From Telopea speciosissima (lineage: Eukaryota; Streptophyta; Magnoliopsida; Proteales; Proteaceae), in assembly GCF_018873765.1 (NCBI RefSeq), contig NC_057919.1:69124984-69188983 (forward strand): 64,000 bases of DNA, given 5' to 3'. Positions 12,470 through 23,806 of this stretch are shown here, piece by piece. The notes beneath the pieces are model-generated. The model worked only from the letters and a program-made list of their open reading frames with translations, had not been told where the DNA came from and searched no databases. The translations under genes were made by a program, and so were the position numbers. Every line of letters begins with the position of its first letter. Position 1 is the first letter of the stretch.

Positions 12470-14010
12470 TTTTTTTTTGATGATAAAAGAAAACACAGTA
12501 CAGCGAAAACCTATCATAGCTAAGAACCCTGTGCGTAAGCTGCTAGGTTACGCACAATGTCCAAACAAACGGAATTTTTAAAGTTGGTAAAAACGACATC
12601 CGGCGCACTATTACAGATATACATAAGGTCCTGGATATATAACCATGGCCACGTAGTTTTAGTAGGGGATGGAAGAACAATAACTATCTGTGAGTTAGAG
12701 CACCAAATCTCTCTGATATGTAAGCCTAGAGCCTGTGTATGGTCGAGACCCACCTTGATACTGTACAATTCCGGATCCCAATCCTTAGAAGTCGAAATCT
12801 GTCCTACACCAAAAAACAAAAACCTACCATCCAACAAAACCAAATACGCTCAACCTGCCAGTCTTATCCCTGGGCCCAGATTCCTGTGCACAATAAGATT
12901 GGATATTCATATTTAGGAATGGGTATCCAAGAACGTCCAGTATAAAAATAACAAGAATCCGTGGGTACAGAATTGGGTGAGGAGGGGAAGGGTTGCAAAT
13001 CTAGTTCTGACAGCCAGCGTGAAACCTAGCGTAAGACCCCCAAAGCATTCGATTTTTCGGAATTGAACAACATTTTATTTCGGGTATTCCAAACATAGTA
13101 ACACGTAATAATAAACACCTCAAAAAACCAAGAAATGGAAACTTTGTCTAGTTTTTTGGAAGAAAAGAACCGAACACAAAAATCACTTATGGAATCATAA
13201 GCCAGAAATTCAGTGCGTAAACCCAGAGGACCAGCCACCCAGATGTGTTTGACCCAGTCGCAAGATAGGAAGAGATGCCAGTAAGATTTGATGCATTTTC
13301 CACAGAACGCACAAGTGGGATCGATCTGTGTCCATTTGGAAAGAGAAGCCTTGACTGGAAAACCTGCATGTATCACACGCCAGAAGAACATCTTAAATTT
13401 AGGATGAATTTTGAGTTTCCAAAAGAAATTCCATCAAGAGGTATAAACATTATTTTTGGAACCTGGAGAAACGAGCATAAATTTAGCAACAGTTTGAGTG
13501 TTAAAGATGCCATTTTTATGAAAAATGCAGCACCATTTGTCATCAGACGTAAGTAAATTTACATTAAAAATCAAAGGGTGCATATGAGTAGGCAAAAAGG
13601 ATTGGAAATTATTGGAAGAGTTGCTCTCCTCTCCCAAAATCCGAGAGACCGTGGTCCTTTTATCACGATCAGATAAAGAGCACAATGCCAGATTAGCTAA
13701 GCAAGAAGAAAAGGATGGATTCCATCTATCAGTCCAAAAGAAAATATCCTTACCATTTCCAATCTTCCTGATAACCATTTTCTCAAGATTAGGGATCATA
13801 TGAGCAATACTATTCCAAATTAAGGATCCTCTCTTAGATCTAGTGGTTGGATAAAAAAAGGAGGTATAAGGAAAATATTTGGCCTTAATTAATAATCCGT
13901 GCCCATAAGGATTGCGGTTGGGTAATCACCCTCCATCCGAGTTTTAGCACTAGGGCCTTATTATGGATCTCAGCCTTGCGAAACCCCAGACCTCCTTGCG
14001 ATTTGGGTAG
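12470..14010 (-). mobile_element. 5'-truncated LINE (L1-type), 1541 bp
   Basis: Inserted in copy B only. It is flanked by a 13-bp duplication, and its poly(A) tail reads as a T run at 12470-12478. The minus-strand translation starts in the segment after the reverse transcriptase (KSQGGLGFRKAEIHNKA, about 14006-13950). It runs through IRKIGNGKDIFFWTDRW, then the reverse-transcriptase zinc-binding domain (zf-RVT; FFWRVIHAGFPVKASLSKW and DPTCAFCGKC...HLFLSCDW), and ends in an RNase H-like domain (LGLHIREIWC...RNLAAYAQG). The reverse transcriptase and ORF1 are missing, and the frame is broken at several points. It is dead on arrival, as expected for incomplete target-primed reverse transcription. 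Same family as 30600-32352. Confidence 0.9.
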
Positions 14011-14764
14011 GAGCATGAATTTTACCATCCCATCTCCACTTACCTAATTTCATTAGATAAGGAGTTTTTTGGAGGGTGTAAATTAGAGGATCCCAAGGAT
14101 CCTCTACTGCCGCTGTCCATGCGGCCGGCATGCACTGCCCGAGCACCCTACCCAGATGGGGTCCATGTGAGGTCCATGCCCCTGCCAGTGTGAGGCTGCA
14201 CGCCGGCCACACAGGCAAGTGGCAGAGAGGATCCATCCAAATTGTTAAATTAGAAAAGGATTGAGGTCATAGAATTGTAGACGCATCTCTCTCAAGCATC
14301 CTCCTCCTCTAAACGTTGCGTAATACGGTAATAGTGTGTACTAGTAGTAGTAGTATTCTGTATTTTATAAGCGACTCTTTTATTCTCCAGTTACGTAATC
14401 AATCCAACGGCTAACTGGCTAAGTCCTGCTCATCTCTCCCCACGTGGGTACCCAAATCCTTAGTTATTGCTAATTTGAAATTTTTTTTTTTTTTTTTTGT
14501 GAATTAAAGTTGTGAGACAAAAAAGCAACAACAAGCAAAGCTCAAGAAAACAAAGAGTTACTAAAATATAATTCTATTAACTAGGAAGGAAAAAAAAAAA
14601 TTATACATAGAATGATTATAAGCGAAAGGCAACCCAGCCAGGGCACTTTCTTTTTCCATTTTTTAATTTTCTTCTTCTCCCCTCCCACCTCCCCACCCTA
14701 AACAGAGAAGAGGAGAGGAGAGAAGATTTGCAGAGACTTTTTGACCTCTAGACTATATATAAAT

Positions 14765-15070
14765 CTAGAGTTGTTGTCTAACCTTGTTCAAGAGCAACTC
14801 CCGAAGCGTAGCCACATCGGTTTCACCCGCAACATTCTCTGGGCGGTAGTAACCAGTGACAGGATCTGGTGCCCAAAATTTAGTTTCCGATGTTTCTTTC
14901 ATGGTTCCCCTGATTCCCTCTCCTGCCTTCACCTTAACCACTTCGCTTCTGGCCCCACTTCCTTTCGCCATGTTCGATGCAACCACTACACCTTCAGTTG
15001 CTGCTGCAGCGTAACCTCGCCTGCTCATCATCATCCGGACACAAACAAGCATAAGAAATTTAGAAAAAGA

Positions 15071-15101
<31 letters not shown>

Positions 15102-15289
15102 AAAAGTCTCTCCGCTCTGCTGTGTAAATTGCCATTTCCTATGATCAAATAGGAACGCAGGAGACGAATGAATCTATGGAGGGACTGGATTGGAAGCAGA
15201 GAAATACCGATCGCTTACCTTGTGATTGCCACTGAGACGCCATCGACGAGAGATGAAAGAAACTTTGCGTTAGAAAGAAAGCGAGCCAT
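14765..15289 (-). CDS. LEA_3 (SAG21/LEA5-like) protein, copy B
   Basis: Two exons: 15289-15219 (ATG, 71 nt) and 15020-14765 (256 nt), with a 198-nt GT-AG intron (GTAAGC...GAGCAG) in phase 2. The product is 108 residues. Residues 1-24 (MARFLSNAKF...) look like a mitochondrial presequence. RRGYAAA follows the junction, and residues about 73-86 carry the LEA_3 hallmark WAPDPVTGYYRPEN. The C-terminus (ETDVATLRELLLN) matches the family end. LEA_3 proteins (SAG21/AtLEA5 type) are small, stress- and senescence-induced, usually mitochondrial, and linked to tolerance of oxidative stress. Start chosen as the first ATG after the TATA box, with A at -3 and G at +4. The start context and exon lengths match copy A, whose ATG is lost. 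No lesions are visible, so this is the likely functional copy. Confidence 0.9.
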
Positions 15290-15424
15290 TCTGATTTCAA
15301 TGAGTTTTGATCGAAGACAAAACTAGTCTGCCCCCTCTCTCGCCCCTTCTTTCCCAAAGACTCTTTCTTTAGGTCGTTTAGGATTACCTTGATCCTCCCA
15401 GAGAGAGGTTCTCTTCTCTTCTCT

Positions 15425-15431
15425 TTATATA
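15425..15431 (-). promoter_or_regulatory. TATA box of LEA_3 copy B
   Basis: TATATAA on the minus strand, about 136 nt upstream of the ATG, in the same gagaga context as copy A. Predicted transcription start is near 15395-15400. Confidence 0.65.
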
Positions 15432-15839
15432 GAGAGAGAACAGAGACTCGCGACCTTTCGTGCTGAGTTCCCTCCAAAAACAAATAAAATTATTTTATTG
15501 TCGATTAAGAAAAAGAAGAAGATTCGGAGTAAAAGAAAATGAATCAATAATAATAACTCATTAAATGGACACACCCTCGAGAGAACAGTGGTGGACCAAA
15601 GAAATAGGAAGAAGAAAAACAGTTTTTTAAAAACAGTTCAGGTTTCAAACTTTAAAAAAAAGAAGAAAAGAGGGATTGGGGTGGGTTTTAAAGGGTGTCA
15701 AAAGCTGGCCCGTACTAGAAGACCGGATGGGAAATCGGAATCCAACTGTTAAAGCCCGAATCTGGACTGACGGTTAATAAACGGTTCAAGGCCAGGCCTA
15801 GACCGGCCGATTATTATTCAAGCATTCGAACTTTTTTTT

Positions 15840-16822
15840 ATGAGAAAATTTCTTAGATCCAAAAGATAAGAACGAAAATTATAAAATAAGTAGGCTTCAA
15901 ATTAGTTTTACATCCACTACTTACGATTTCAAAAAGATTTACTTAATCCACAAAGTTGGTCAATACAAGGAAAAAATAAAAACAAATTTCCAAAATTGCC
16001 CCAATCTCATTTATCGAAAATAAAAAACTGTTTTAAAAAATTTGCAAAGTGTCTCTTTCACATTTCACCCAATGATATTTGTAAAGATATTCTAAAAAAT
16101 AGCAATATAATAATTGAAATTAAGCTTTCTTTTTTTCCTTTTTTTTGGGTAAAAATTAAGCTTTCCTTCTAAGACTAAATTTCCATCTACCCATAGAGGA
16201 CGGTTCACCTACCATCGTAGGGTTCACAAACCCCTCTCAAAGTTTTCATATATTCCAAAATACCCTTCCAATGCCCTTTCCCGCTTTGCAATGAATAGGG
16301 ATCATAGTCATCGTCGTATGGAGACATTGACCACCACACGCCCTTTGGACTTGACGTTAGATTTTTTATTTTTTATTTTTTATGATCTCGAATTTTGGTG
16401 TTCCGTTTTCTTTGTTTTTAATTCCGTTATCTTTGGACTGACGCTATAAAATATGTTTTCATTTTTTTTGGGTAATATCGTAGTAGGTATTACCACTTTA
16501 AATTTTAAAATCCTCCATCACCATAATACCGTAATAGGTATTACCACTTCCCGTAATCTTCTCATCCCACTTTATCATAATCTTTCCTTTTTTTGGTGGA
16601 CTTCACGGTTGTTTTCTTCAATGTGGTTTAAACAGTTTTTTATTTTTTGATAAATGATGTTAGGGTAATTTTGGAAGTTTGCTTTTATTTGGATGAGTAC
16701 TAACTAACTTTGGGGATTACGTAAATATTTTCAAAATAAAAAATAGTGGATGTAAAAAAAATTTAAAACCTACTTATCTTGTAATTTCCGTTTTTATCTA
16801 GTGGATCTAAGAATTTATCCCT
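15840..16822. mobile_element. MITE with long terminal inverted repeats (Mutator-like)
   Basis: The first about 120 bp (ttcttagatccaaaagataa ... ataagtaggcttc ... tttacatccactac) is the diverged inverted repeat of the last about 120 bp (gtagtgga-type core, then aaacctacttatcttg and ggatctaagaatttatcc). Flanks cttttttt on both sides could be an 8-9 bp target duplication, but low complexity makes that uncertain. Long TIRs without a transposase suggest a non-autonomous Mutator-like element. Internal sequence is A+T-rich and non-coding. Confidence 0.6.
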
Positions 16823-17389
16823 TTTTTTGTTTAATGGATAGATGCTCAATAAGGATTGATTGATTCACCCAGGAAACCAATTGGAACCAACCGTTTAGAA
16901 CTCATTTATAGCTTGATCAAACTAAAAAATATTAATTATAGTCCAATTAACTTGATCCCAATTATGAAGTGGTAAATGGTAATCAACTTATCAAAACTAA
17001 TCAAATATAAATGTGTCCATGTCTAACCTATGAGACCCGATTAACTTGAACATGATACTTTATACTACTAACTGAATGATTGGTTGGCCGAATACAAGGC
17101 ATGCCTATGTCTAGACTATGAGGCCCTGTTAACTTTTGATCCTAATTACAAATTTATTTTTCTTGTGGTCTGGTAACTGACCTGACTAAATATAAATGTG
17201 CCCATGCTAAGCCTATGAAGCCTAATTAACTTTTTCTTTGTAAGAGCTAATTAACTTGATCCGGGTAAAAAGTCAATCCAAATTGGATTGAAACTGAATT
17301 TAAATTTTAGCTTTGTTATACACAAGTATAACCACCCAATGAGGTTACGGCACGTAAGCGGGAGGTCATGACTTCATAATGAGTGGAGA

Positions 17390-17770
17390 ATACTGAATCA
17401 CTCCCATCACCTAATCCCATATGGAAACTACTAAAAACGGCGCCACATGCCAATCAATTCCTTAAGGAATCTATTAAGAAAACGTCTAACGATCCCTGCA
17501 AATGAGGGATCACATTCCTAGAAGGACGCTATTTGTGATTCTCTTACCAAAGATGAAACTTACAATATTGGGACTCTCCCCTTCGCTGCCTCTTGGGGTC
17601 ACGAACTCTATATATACTTACGTATGACCGTATATACACTATCTGAATCATTCTCAATTGTTTGCTTAGAGAAATTTGACTTAAGCATTGGCTCTCTGTG
17701 TCTTCTCTAACCCTCTGTGCAGGTCTTCACATAGGAGGACTCATCTTGGAGATTTCTTGACGCAACAAGC
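17390..17770 (+). repeat. Possible degenerate LTR fragment
   Basis: Has a TATA-like ctatatata at 17608-17616. Downstream lie agaaatttgacttaagcattggctctctgtgtc and tgtgcaggtcttcac, an arrangement I associate with the U5 end of some Ty3/gypsy LTRs. No partner LTR, PBS or coding region was found. Low confidence. The rest of 16823-18400 shows nothing recognisable. Confidence 0.3.
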
Positions 17771-18600
17771 TTAATATTTTAATTTTGGTTTAGCCTATTA
17801 TCAGTCTCAAAACAATTCAACCCAACTAAAACCAAACTGAGCCGATCGAATGACAGACTTACTTTAAATTGTGCTTCTAAGCTCTTTTGAGTACTGTGGG
17901 TCAGCCAAGTCTTCAAATCGGAGTTTCATCCTCTCAAGTGCATCTCAGTGCACCATACTTAAGAATCCAACCGTAAAAAACATGGGCAGTGATGTCTTTT
18001 TATCCTTTTAAGTGTTGGGTGCATGTTAATTTGAATTTTGAAGTGTGGTGCACTGGGCAGTGCATCGCACTTTAGAGGATAAATTTCCCTCTGTATTACT
18101 AGGAGAAGAATAAATTCAAAAATATTGGAATCCAAATGGGAGAAAAGGCAACGACGAAAATCTCTCTACCGCGTCCTTGATACATGGGATACCAAAAATG
18201 ATGCTAACTTGGTGTTAGAACGTAACTCGATCATACTAGACACGCTACCCATGCACCTTGACATAGGAACACAGAATAACTGCTGCTCCCCTAGTCAATT
18301 TTGGGGTTTCTAGGGGTATGGCGATCATTTCTTGGGCTCCTGTGTGAGGGCACAGGGGTGACGTGTGTTGCATGACCGGGTGGTGTTCTCTTTTCAAATA
18401 AAAATAAATAAATTGAACTATTCCATATGCTTATTTTAAATTTTTAATGGGGGTGGGGGAAGGGGATTTCGACTGCAAAGCCATTATACCAATCTTTTTT
18501 TTTTCCCTGGTTCTCACTAAACTAAACCAGTCAATGCTTTTTCCTTGTTAAGCATCATGGGGGTGGGGGACTATGATTCGAGTTACTTGGAGATTACTAC

Positions 18601-18779
18601 TGTAGGCCTGTCAATAAAGCCCGGTCGGCCCGAACCCACCCTGAGCCCGGCCCGGACCCGACCTTGATTTTTCAATCCCAAGGGTGGTATTGGGTTTAGC
18701 ATTACTGTGGCCCTAATAGGGTCGAGTCAGGTTCAGGTTTAGGCCCCGGGCTTAGCCCAGCCCGACCCTGTGCTAATTA

Positions 18780-18858
<79 letters not shown>

Positions 18859-18880
18859 ATGCATTTAGGCTTTTGGGGAT
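18601..18880. repeat. hAT-like TE fragment with (AT)n microsatellite
   Basis: Begins taggcctgtcaataaagccc, resembling the TAGGGGTGTCAAT terminus of the 5262-6105 element, and has GGGC/GCCC-rich internal motifs. It leads into a pure AT run at 18784-18849. No right terminus recognised. Copy B homology to copy A ends exactly here, so its insertion or an associated rearrangement may set that boundary. Confidence 0.45.
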
Positions 18881-19036
18881 CTATTTTGTGCTGTAGGATG
18901 TAAGTTTTTCGTTTTTGTTAGAACCGTAAGATTTAAATTGATTTAGAAAACGAAAAACCCTAATCTCCAAGTCCTAACATTTCGTTTCCTCTCCCACCTA
19001 AGTGTCTGGATCCTCATCTATCGTTTTCGTTTGGAC

Positions 19037-19380
19037 TTTGGAGGAGAAGGCTAACGAGGAGAACTGCAAGGCAATTAGGTATGTCCGATTGTTCTTCTTC
19101 TTCTATCAAATATCAATTTAGTGGAGGAAAGATGAAGAACCTCTTTGTTTCCCATAATTTGCTGAAAATCTCCAATTTATTCTGAGGTTGTCCATTCAGA
19201 CTGTTCCCTGGTTAGGATTATGCTTTGAGCTCTTAACTTATTGCAAGAAAAACAAGAAAAACATAGTAATTCTAATGCAGAGAAGAGTGGACTGGAGAGA
19301 GATGAGAGCAGCTGCTTTAGTTGCTTCTGATGCAGTTCTGCTGTTGCACACTTACTCAAAGAATAGTACAAAGACACACA
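19037..19380 (+). other. Exon-like island, product not recognised
   Basis: Two segments read as one frame if an intron with good signals is removed. The first ends at an AG/GTATGT donor (about 19079) and encodes ...WTLEEKANEENCKAIR. The second follows a TGCAG acceptor (about 19281) and encodes RVDWREMRAAALVASDAV...LLLHTYSKN, ending at a possible GTATGC donor (about 19381). No ATG opens the frame after the preceding TAA, and no convincing downstream exon was found. The hAT element inserts about 60 nt after the last donor, so this could be a gene fragment split by that insertion. I do not recognise the family. Confidence 0.3.
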
Positions 19381-20095
19381 AGTATGCATCATATCTCCTA
19401 TCAGTTTTATGAACATTGTTGTACTCCTATTATTATTATTATCATAGTTGCCACGGCGTCACGATGATCCAAGTCGGTGGAAGGGTGTCACGTCGATATA
19501 TCGACATGAACGCCATGACGAGCATGTCGACCATGTTTAATTTTTTATTTTCTCTATTTTTAATGTCATTGAGTATGTTATAATATATGTCCTATAACAT
19601 CAAAAATCAACATCAAAGTGTACTACACTACTACTAATATACTATGCCACTATGGTTTAATTCATGAAAGTGTAACTAATATCCATTAGTGTATATGAAA
19701 ATATGAAAAATTGAAAATATAGATAACCTATCAAATAATTGAAAGCAATAGTAAAAATCAAATGATAGGCTAACCTGTTTATTGAAGCTTGATAGCAATA
19801 GTCTTTCTTCAGTGTGTGTGATTTGGAGCAAAGCAACCTAAACAAAGTAATAGGTATATATTAATATATATGAATTTGATGAAAGAGGAGAGGAAATTAT
19901 GTATTCAAAAACAAAAAAATAATTTAAGATAGATAACTGAATATAGTAATCAAAGATCAAAATATTAAAGTCAAGTAATCAACCAAATTTAGATAACTTT
20001 AAGTCCTTAACTAATCTTCAAAGATCAAAGTTTAAAGTTCAAACTTCAAAGTTTAAACAATCCATAATCATAATATCCAAAAGGACCAAAACTAA

Positions 20096-22837
20096 TTAAT
20101 TATCATATTCATCTAAAAGATCTGCATTTGGCAGATTTTCTTGTCGTGGCTCTTCGACACCAACATAGTCATCTACGACATTCTCGTCGTCAGTCACATC
20201 ATCTTCCTCTTCTTCCTCATCTTCATCTAGCTCAGAGTCATCCTGAACATCAGCCATCCTTGAGCTACCTCTCCCTCTAGCATGTCCACGGCGTGAATAT
20301 GTCACATCGGCTCTAGAGGTTGATGCTTGAGTTCTCCTTAGTCGGATGGGGGCTTCAATCGATGCCCCCATTGCTTTACCAACATCATCCCACGTGAGAT
20401 CATCATTGGGATGGACTAAATCTTCCCCTGACTGGGTAACCATCCACTCACTAGACCAATCCAGCTCATCAAGAATTAGTGGATCATATGTTTTGTTTTT
20501 GCCTTCCAGCTCACGTCTCTGTTGAAACCTTTCATGGAGGCGGCTATTATATTGAACATAGACTAGATCATTCAAATGAGAATGTTCCAGTCTATTCCTC
20601 TTTTTGGTATGAATCTGAATTCATAAACAAGAGAGAACAAAAAAGTCATTTTTCAATAAAAGACATAACAAAAGTGAAAAAAAAAAAAGTCTAAAAAATA
20701 AATTAAAAGTAAATGTAATCATGTAAGTTAATACTTTATACTTACAAACTCAAATGTGCTCCAGTTGCGCTCGCAACTAGAAGAAGAGCAACAAAGGCCT
20801 AGTATGCGTCGTGCAAGCTTTGAAAGCTCAAAAGCACGACCTCCATTTGTACTCCACCAAGTAACTATAAAAATATAATAAAAAAACTGAATTAATAGTA
20901 ATACATCATAGACATAGTAGCATACAACGTAGGTACAAACTAAAAATAGTAAGTTACTTACTAGGATTTATGGTTGTCCGTTGTCTAATCGTCATATCCC
21001 TCCCGAAACAACCCTTTGAATATCTATAATCATCAATTTGCAAAGTTATCTTGTCTTGTATAGCAGGATCAACTACCAATCTGGTCATGACATCAACCAA
21101 TGAGATGTGTAGATTGGCAATCAGTTCGCCATCTTCACTTTCCTTGAACATGACAAATTTTCCGGGATTAAGAAATAGTGCGGCTCCATACAATGGATGC
21201 TCCATCTGACACTCCCAACTCCTGTCAATGATACTCATAATTTTCTTCCACAGCCGTTCTTTATGTGCTAAATATTCACGTATTTTCTTTTTTGCCTCTT
21301 CCATAGCAACATAAACTTCAGGCATTGCATGCCTCTCATCACCATCAACAATCCTCAAAACAACAATAAGTGGCTTCGATGCTCTAATAAAATCATCCAC
21401 AGTGTTCCAAAATGGTACAGCAAACACCGTTTCTTCCACTTTCTTTCCAGCCTCTGTCTTTGACAAATTATAACCCTTCCACTCATCAGAAATAAACAAA
21501 TGCTTCAATGCATCCTTATCCCTAACTAAGCTCTGACATGTCAAACAAGCAGTTGCAAATCTAGTAACTGCAGCTCTCACAAGATCCTTTTGTCCAGTTC
21601 TTTTTCTCATTGCATTAAGAAGACGTGTGTGCCTATAGATGAAGGTGGTTATTTTTTTTGCCTTACCTATCACATTCTTAAAGTCTTTCAGACCACCTAT
21701 ATCCTCCAACATCTAGTCTAGGCAATGGGCTGCACAAGGAGTCCAGTATAGCCTTCTTCTCTTTTCCATAAGCATCTTACCAGCCAACTTATAATTTGAA
21801 GCATTGTCAGTCACAACTTGAATGACATAGTCCTCACCAATCTCATCAATTTTGCTATCAAGCAATTCAAATAGCATTTGTGCACTTTGAACCATACCAG
21901 ATGCATCAACAAATCCCATGAAATGAGTCCCCTCTGGACAGTTAACTAGAAAATTAATTAAGTGCCTTCCCAGTTTATCCGTCCATCCATCAGACATAAG
22001 AGTGCACCCATACTGCTTCCAATACTCTTCATATTTTTTCTTCATCTCTGCAGTTTCATTCACAGCATTTCTTAACAATGGCACTCTCACTTGATGATAT
22101 GAAGGTGGAATATATCCAGAACCATATTGTGCAATAGACTCACACATCACCTCAATGGTCCTTGCCTTAATAGCATTGAATGGGATACCTTGCTGATACA
22201 TCCACTTAGCAATGCGATTATCAACTCTGGCTTTTTGTTCTGATGTCCTAAAACGGTTCTCTATAGTAGTCTGAGTAGAACTACTATTATGCCTCTCATT
22301 GACTACTTGCTCAGGAGTCCTTCTAACATGAGCATCCATGGGACCCCTTACTTGAGGCTGAGTAACCTTTCTTTTCTTAGCAATTGTCCCAGAGCTAGGA
22401 GCCACCCTAGCAGCTGTAGGAGTCTGGGATTGTCCTTCTAGTGTATCTTCTGATTGTACTTGCCCTCCAACTTCTACAGCATCATCATCACCATCATCAT
22501 CAGCCAACACTTCTGTAACAGATTTCTTCTTTTTTTTATTTAGAGCTTCCCTCATCACTTGAGAAATAGCATCATTTGTCTTGGTACACTTAGTAACATC
22601 TCCATATCCACCCACCAAATGTTGCTTCAATCTTTTAATCCTACAGCTCATTTCTTTGCCACAAAGGGAGCATTTAACAACATTCTTGTTTGTTAGATCT
22701 GGCCAATATCCATACTTCCACCCAGGGTCATTTGATTTGGCCTTCCTTGCTGGGTCTTTGCTTGGATCATATCCTGGAGTAGCTCCAGTACTTGCAATAT
22801 TTTCACCCTCACTACTAATTTGTGTAGAACCATCCAT
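20096..22837 (-). pseudogene. hAT transposase (zf-BED, DUF659, hATC) with one in-frame TAG
   Basis: Exons 22837-20962, 20864-20746 and 20614-20096 join in phase (GTAAG-type donors, AG acceptors) into 837 codons plus stop. A BED zinc finger (CSLCGKEM...HLVGGYGDVTKC) lies near residues 57-86. A DUF659/hAT core follows (LMSDGWTDKLGRHLINFLV; VTDNASNYKLAGK; WTPCAAHCLD). The C-terminal dimerisation motif (CSSSSCERNWSTFEF then IHTKKRNRLEHSHLNDLVYV) spans the exon 2-3 junction. The tail is acidic (long D/E run). The only lesion found is TAG at 21715-21713, immediately after ...CAAHCLD, where relatives have leucine. It would remove the catalytic C-terminal half. The element may be recently inactivated, mobilised in trans, or rescued by low-level readthrough. 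Confidence 0.9.
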
Positions 22838-22959
22838 TAGTTCAACTATGAAAGAGACTACAAAAGTTACAAAACAAAAATAACAATTAAACTGGTTTTT
22901 AGGCTGAACTAAAACACAAAATCAAACTATCAAAGTACTGGTTTTTCTACTATAACATT

Positions 22960-23500
22960 AAGTTGAAGGGGGAAAAAAAAAAACTGAATTATGGACTAAT
23001 GGAGTTGAATATGTGCTGCTGTTGTGTGTGGCTGTGTGCATGGCAAGAAGAAGAAAAAAATAAAACACCTTCTCTCATTCTCTGTCTATGTGGAAGCCTG
23101 CAACTGCAAGGCAAGAAGCAGAAAAGCTCAAAACCGAGAGGTTGTGTGCAAGCCTGCAAGGCTGCAAGTGCAAGGCAACAAGAAGAAAAAAGGAAAAAAA
23201 AAAAAAACCGAGAGGTCTCTGTTGTAAGCAAGCTGCAATCGCAAGGCAAGAAGAGGAAAAAAAAAAAAAAAGAGTATCGTGGTTGTAACTGGAATAAATT
23301 CCTCCCCCCCCCCCACCCTCTGTCTCTCGACTATCTCCCTGTACAAGCAGTTGCGAAGAAGAAAAAAAAAAACCGAGAGGCTCTCCTCTGTCTCTCGAGT
23401 CTCGACTATCTCCCTGAGTCCCTGTTCACAGAGACTGAACAAAGAGGTTGCGAAGAAGAAAAAAAAAAAACCAAGAGGCCCCCCTCTCTATATGTTTATT
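22960..23500. repeat. Purine-rich degenerate repeats upstream of the hAT transposase
   Basis: About five irregular units of gcaaggcaagaagaag followed by an A run and accgagaggt (around 23110, 23170, 23230, 23355 and 23455). Inside the hAT element between transposase start and right TIR, so it could be 5' UTR, promoter or subterminal binding region. Lysine-rich plus-strand ORFs here are artefacts of the A runs. Confidence 0.6.
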
Positions 23501-23806
23501 GTTGATAAATTGATAATGTGTATTGCAGGTGTATACTTTTAAGTTACACCTCCAATAGACATTAATAAAAAAGCATCTAAGCTATTAAATGGTTTTTTTT
23601 TTTTAAAAATTTTAATCTAACTTTTATATGTACAAATATCGACCGATATGCCAACATATCGTGGTATGGCGACCATGGCGACGCCATGGAAGCCATATCA
23701 AACGATATATTTACATCCACCATGGCATAGCTCGATATGCCACCTCTCCCAGCGCCAGGACGCCATGGCGGCGCCGTGGTAACGCCATGACAACTATGAT
23801 TATTAT

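Larger units (their letters stand above)
9711..18600. repeat. Segmental duplication, copy B
   Basis: Collinear with copy A from ataacagat at 9711 to gattcgagttacttggagattact at about 18573-18597. It is longer than A because of the LINE at 12470-14010 and about 2.8 kb inserted between 15550 and 18400. The right-hand homology stops at a TE-like sequence starting near 18601. Apart from the LINE and the LEA gene I see no coding sequence; 9861-12456 and 14024-14764 are non-coding. Confidence 0.88.
19443..23798 (-). mobile_element. Complete hAT transposon (4356 bp)
   Basis: Left end CATAGTTGCCACGGCGTCAC; the right end is the inverted GTAACGCCATGACAACTATG, about 16 of 20 positions matching. Flanking 8-bp duplications attattat lie at 19435-19442 and 23799-23806, typical of hAT (low-complexity, but both adjoin the TIRs exactly). 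Subterminal regions are rich in short palindromes such as tcgatatatcga and ccatggcg. It encodes one transposase on the minus strand, with one nonsense codon. Confidence 0.92.

Noticed and set aside
22963-23542. Several lysine-rich plus-strand ORFs
   Set aside because: Produced by A-rich repeats inside the hAT element; no protein features.
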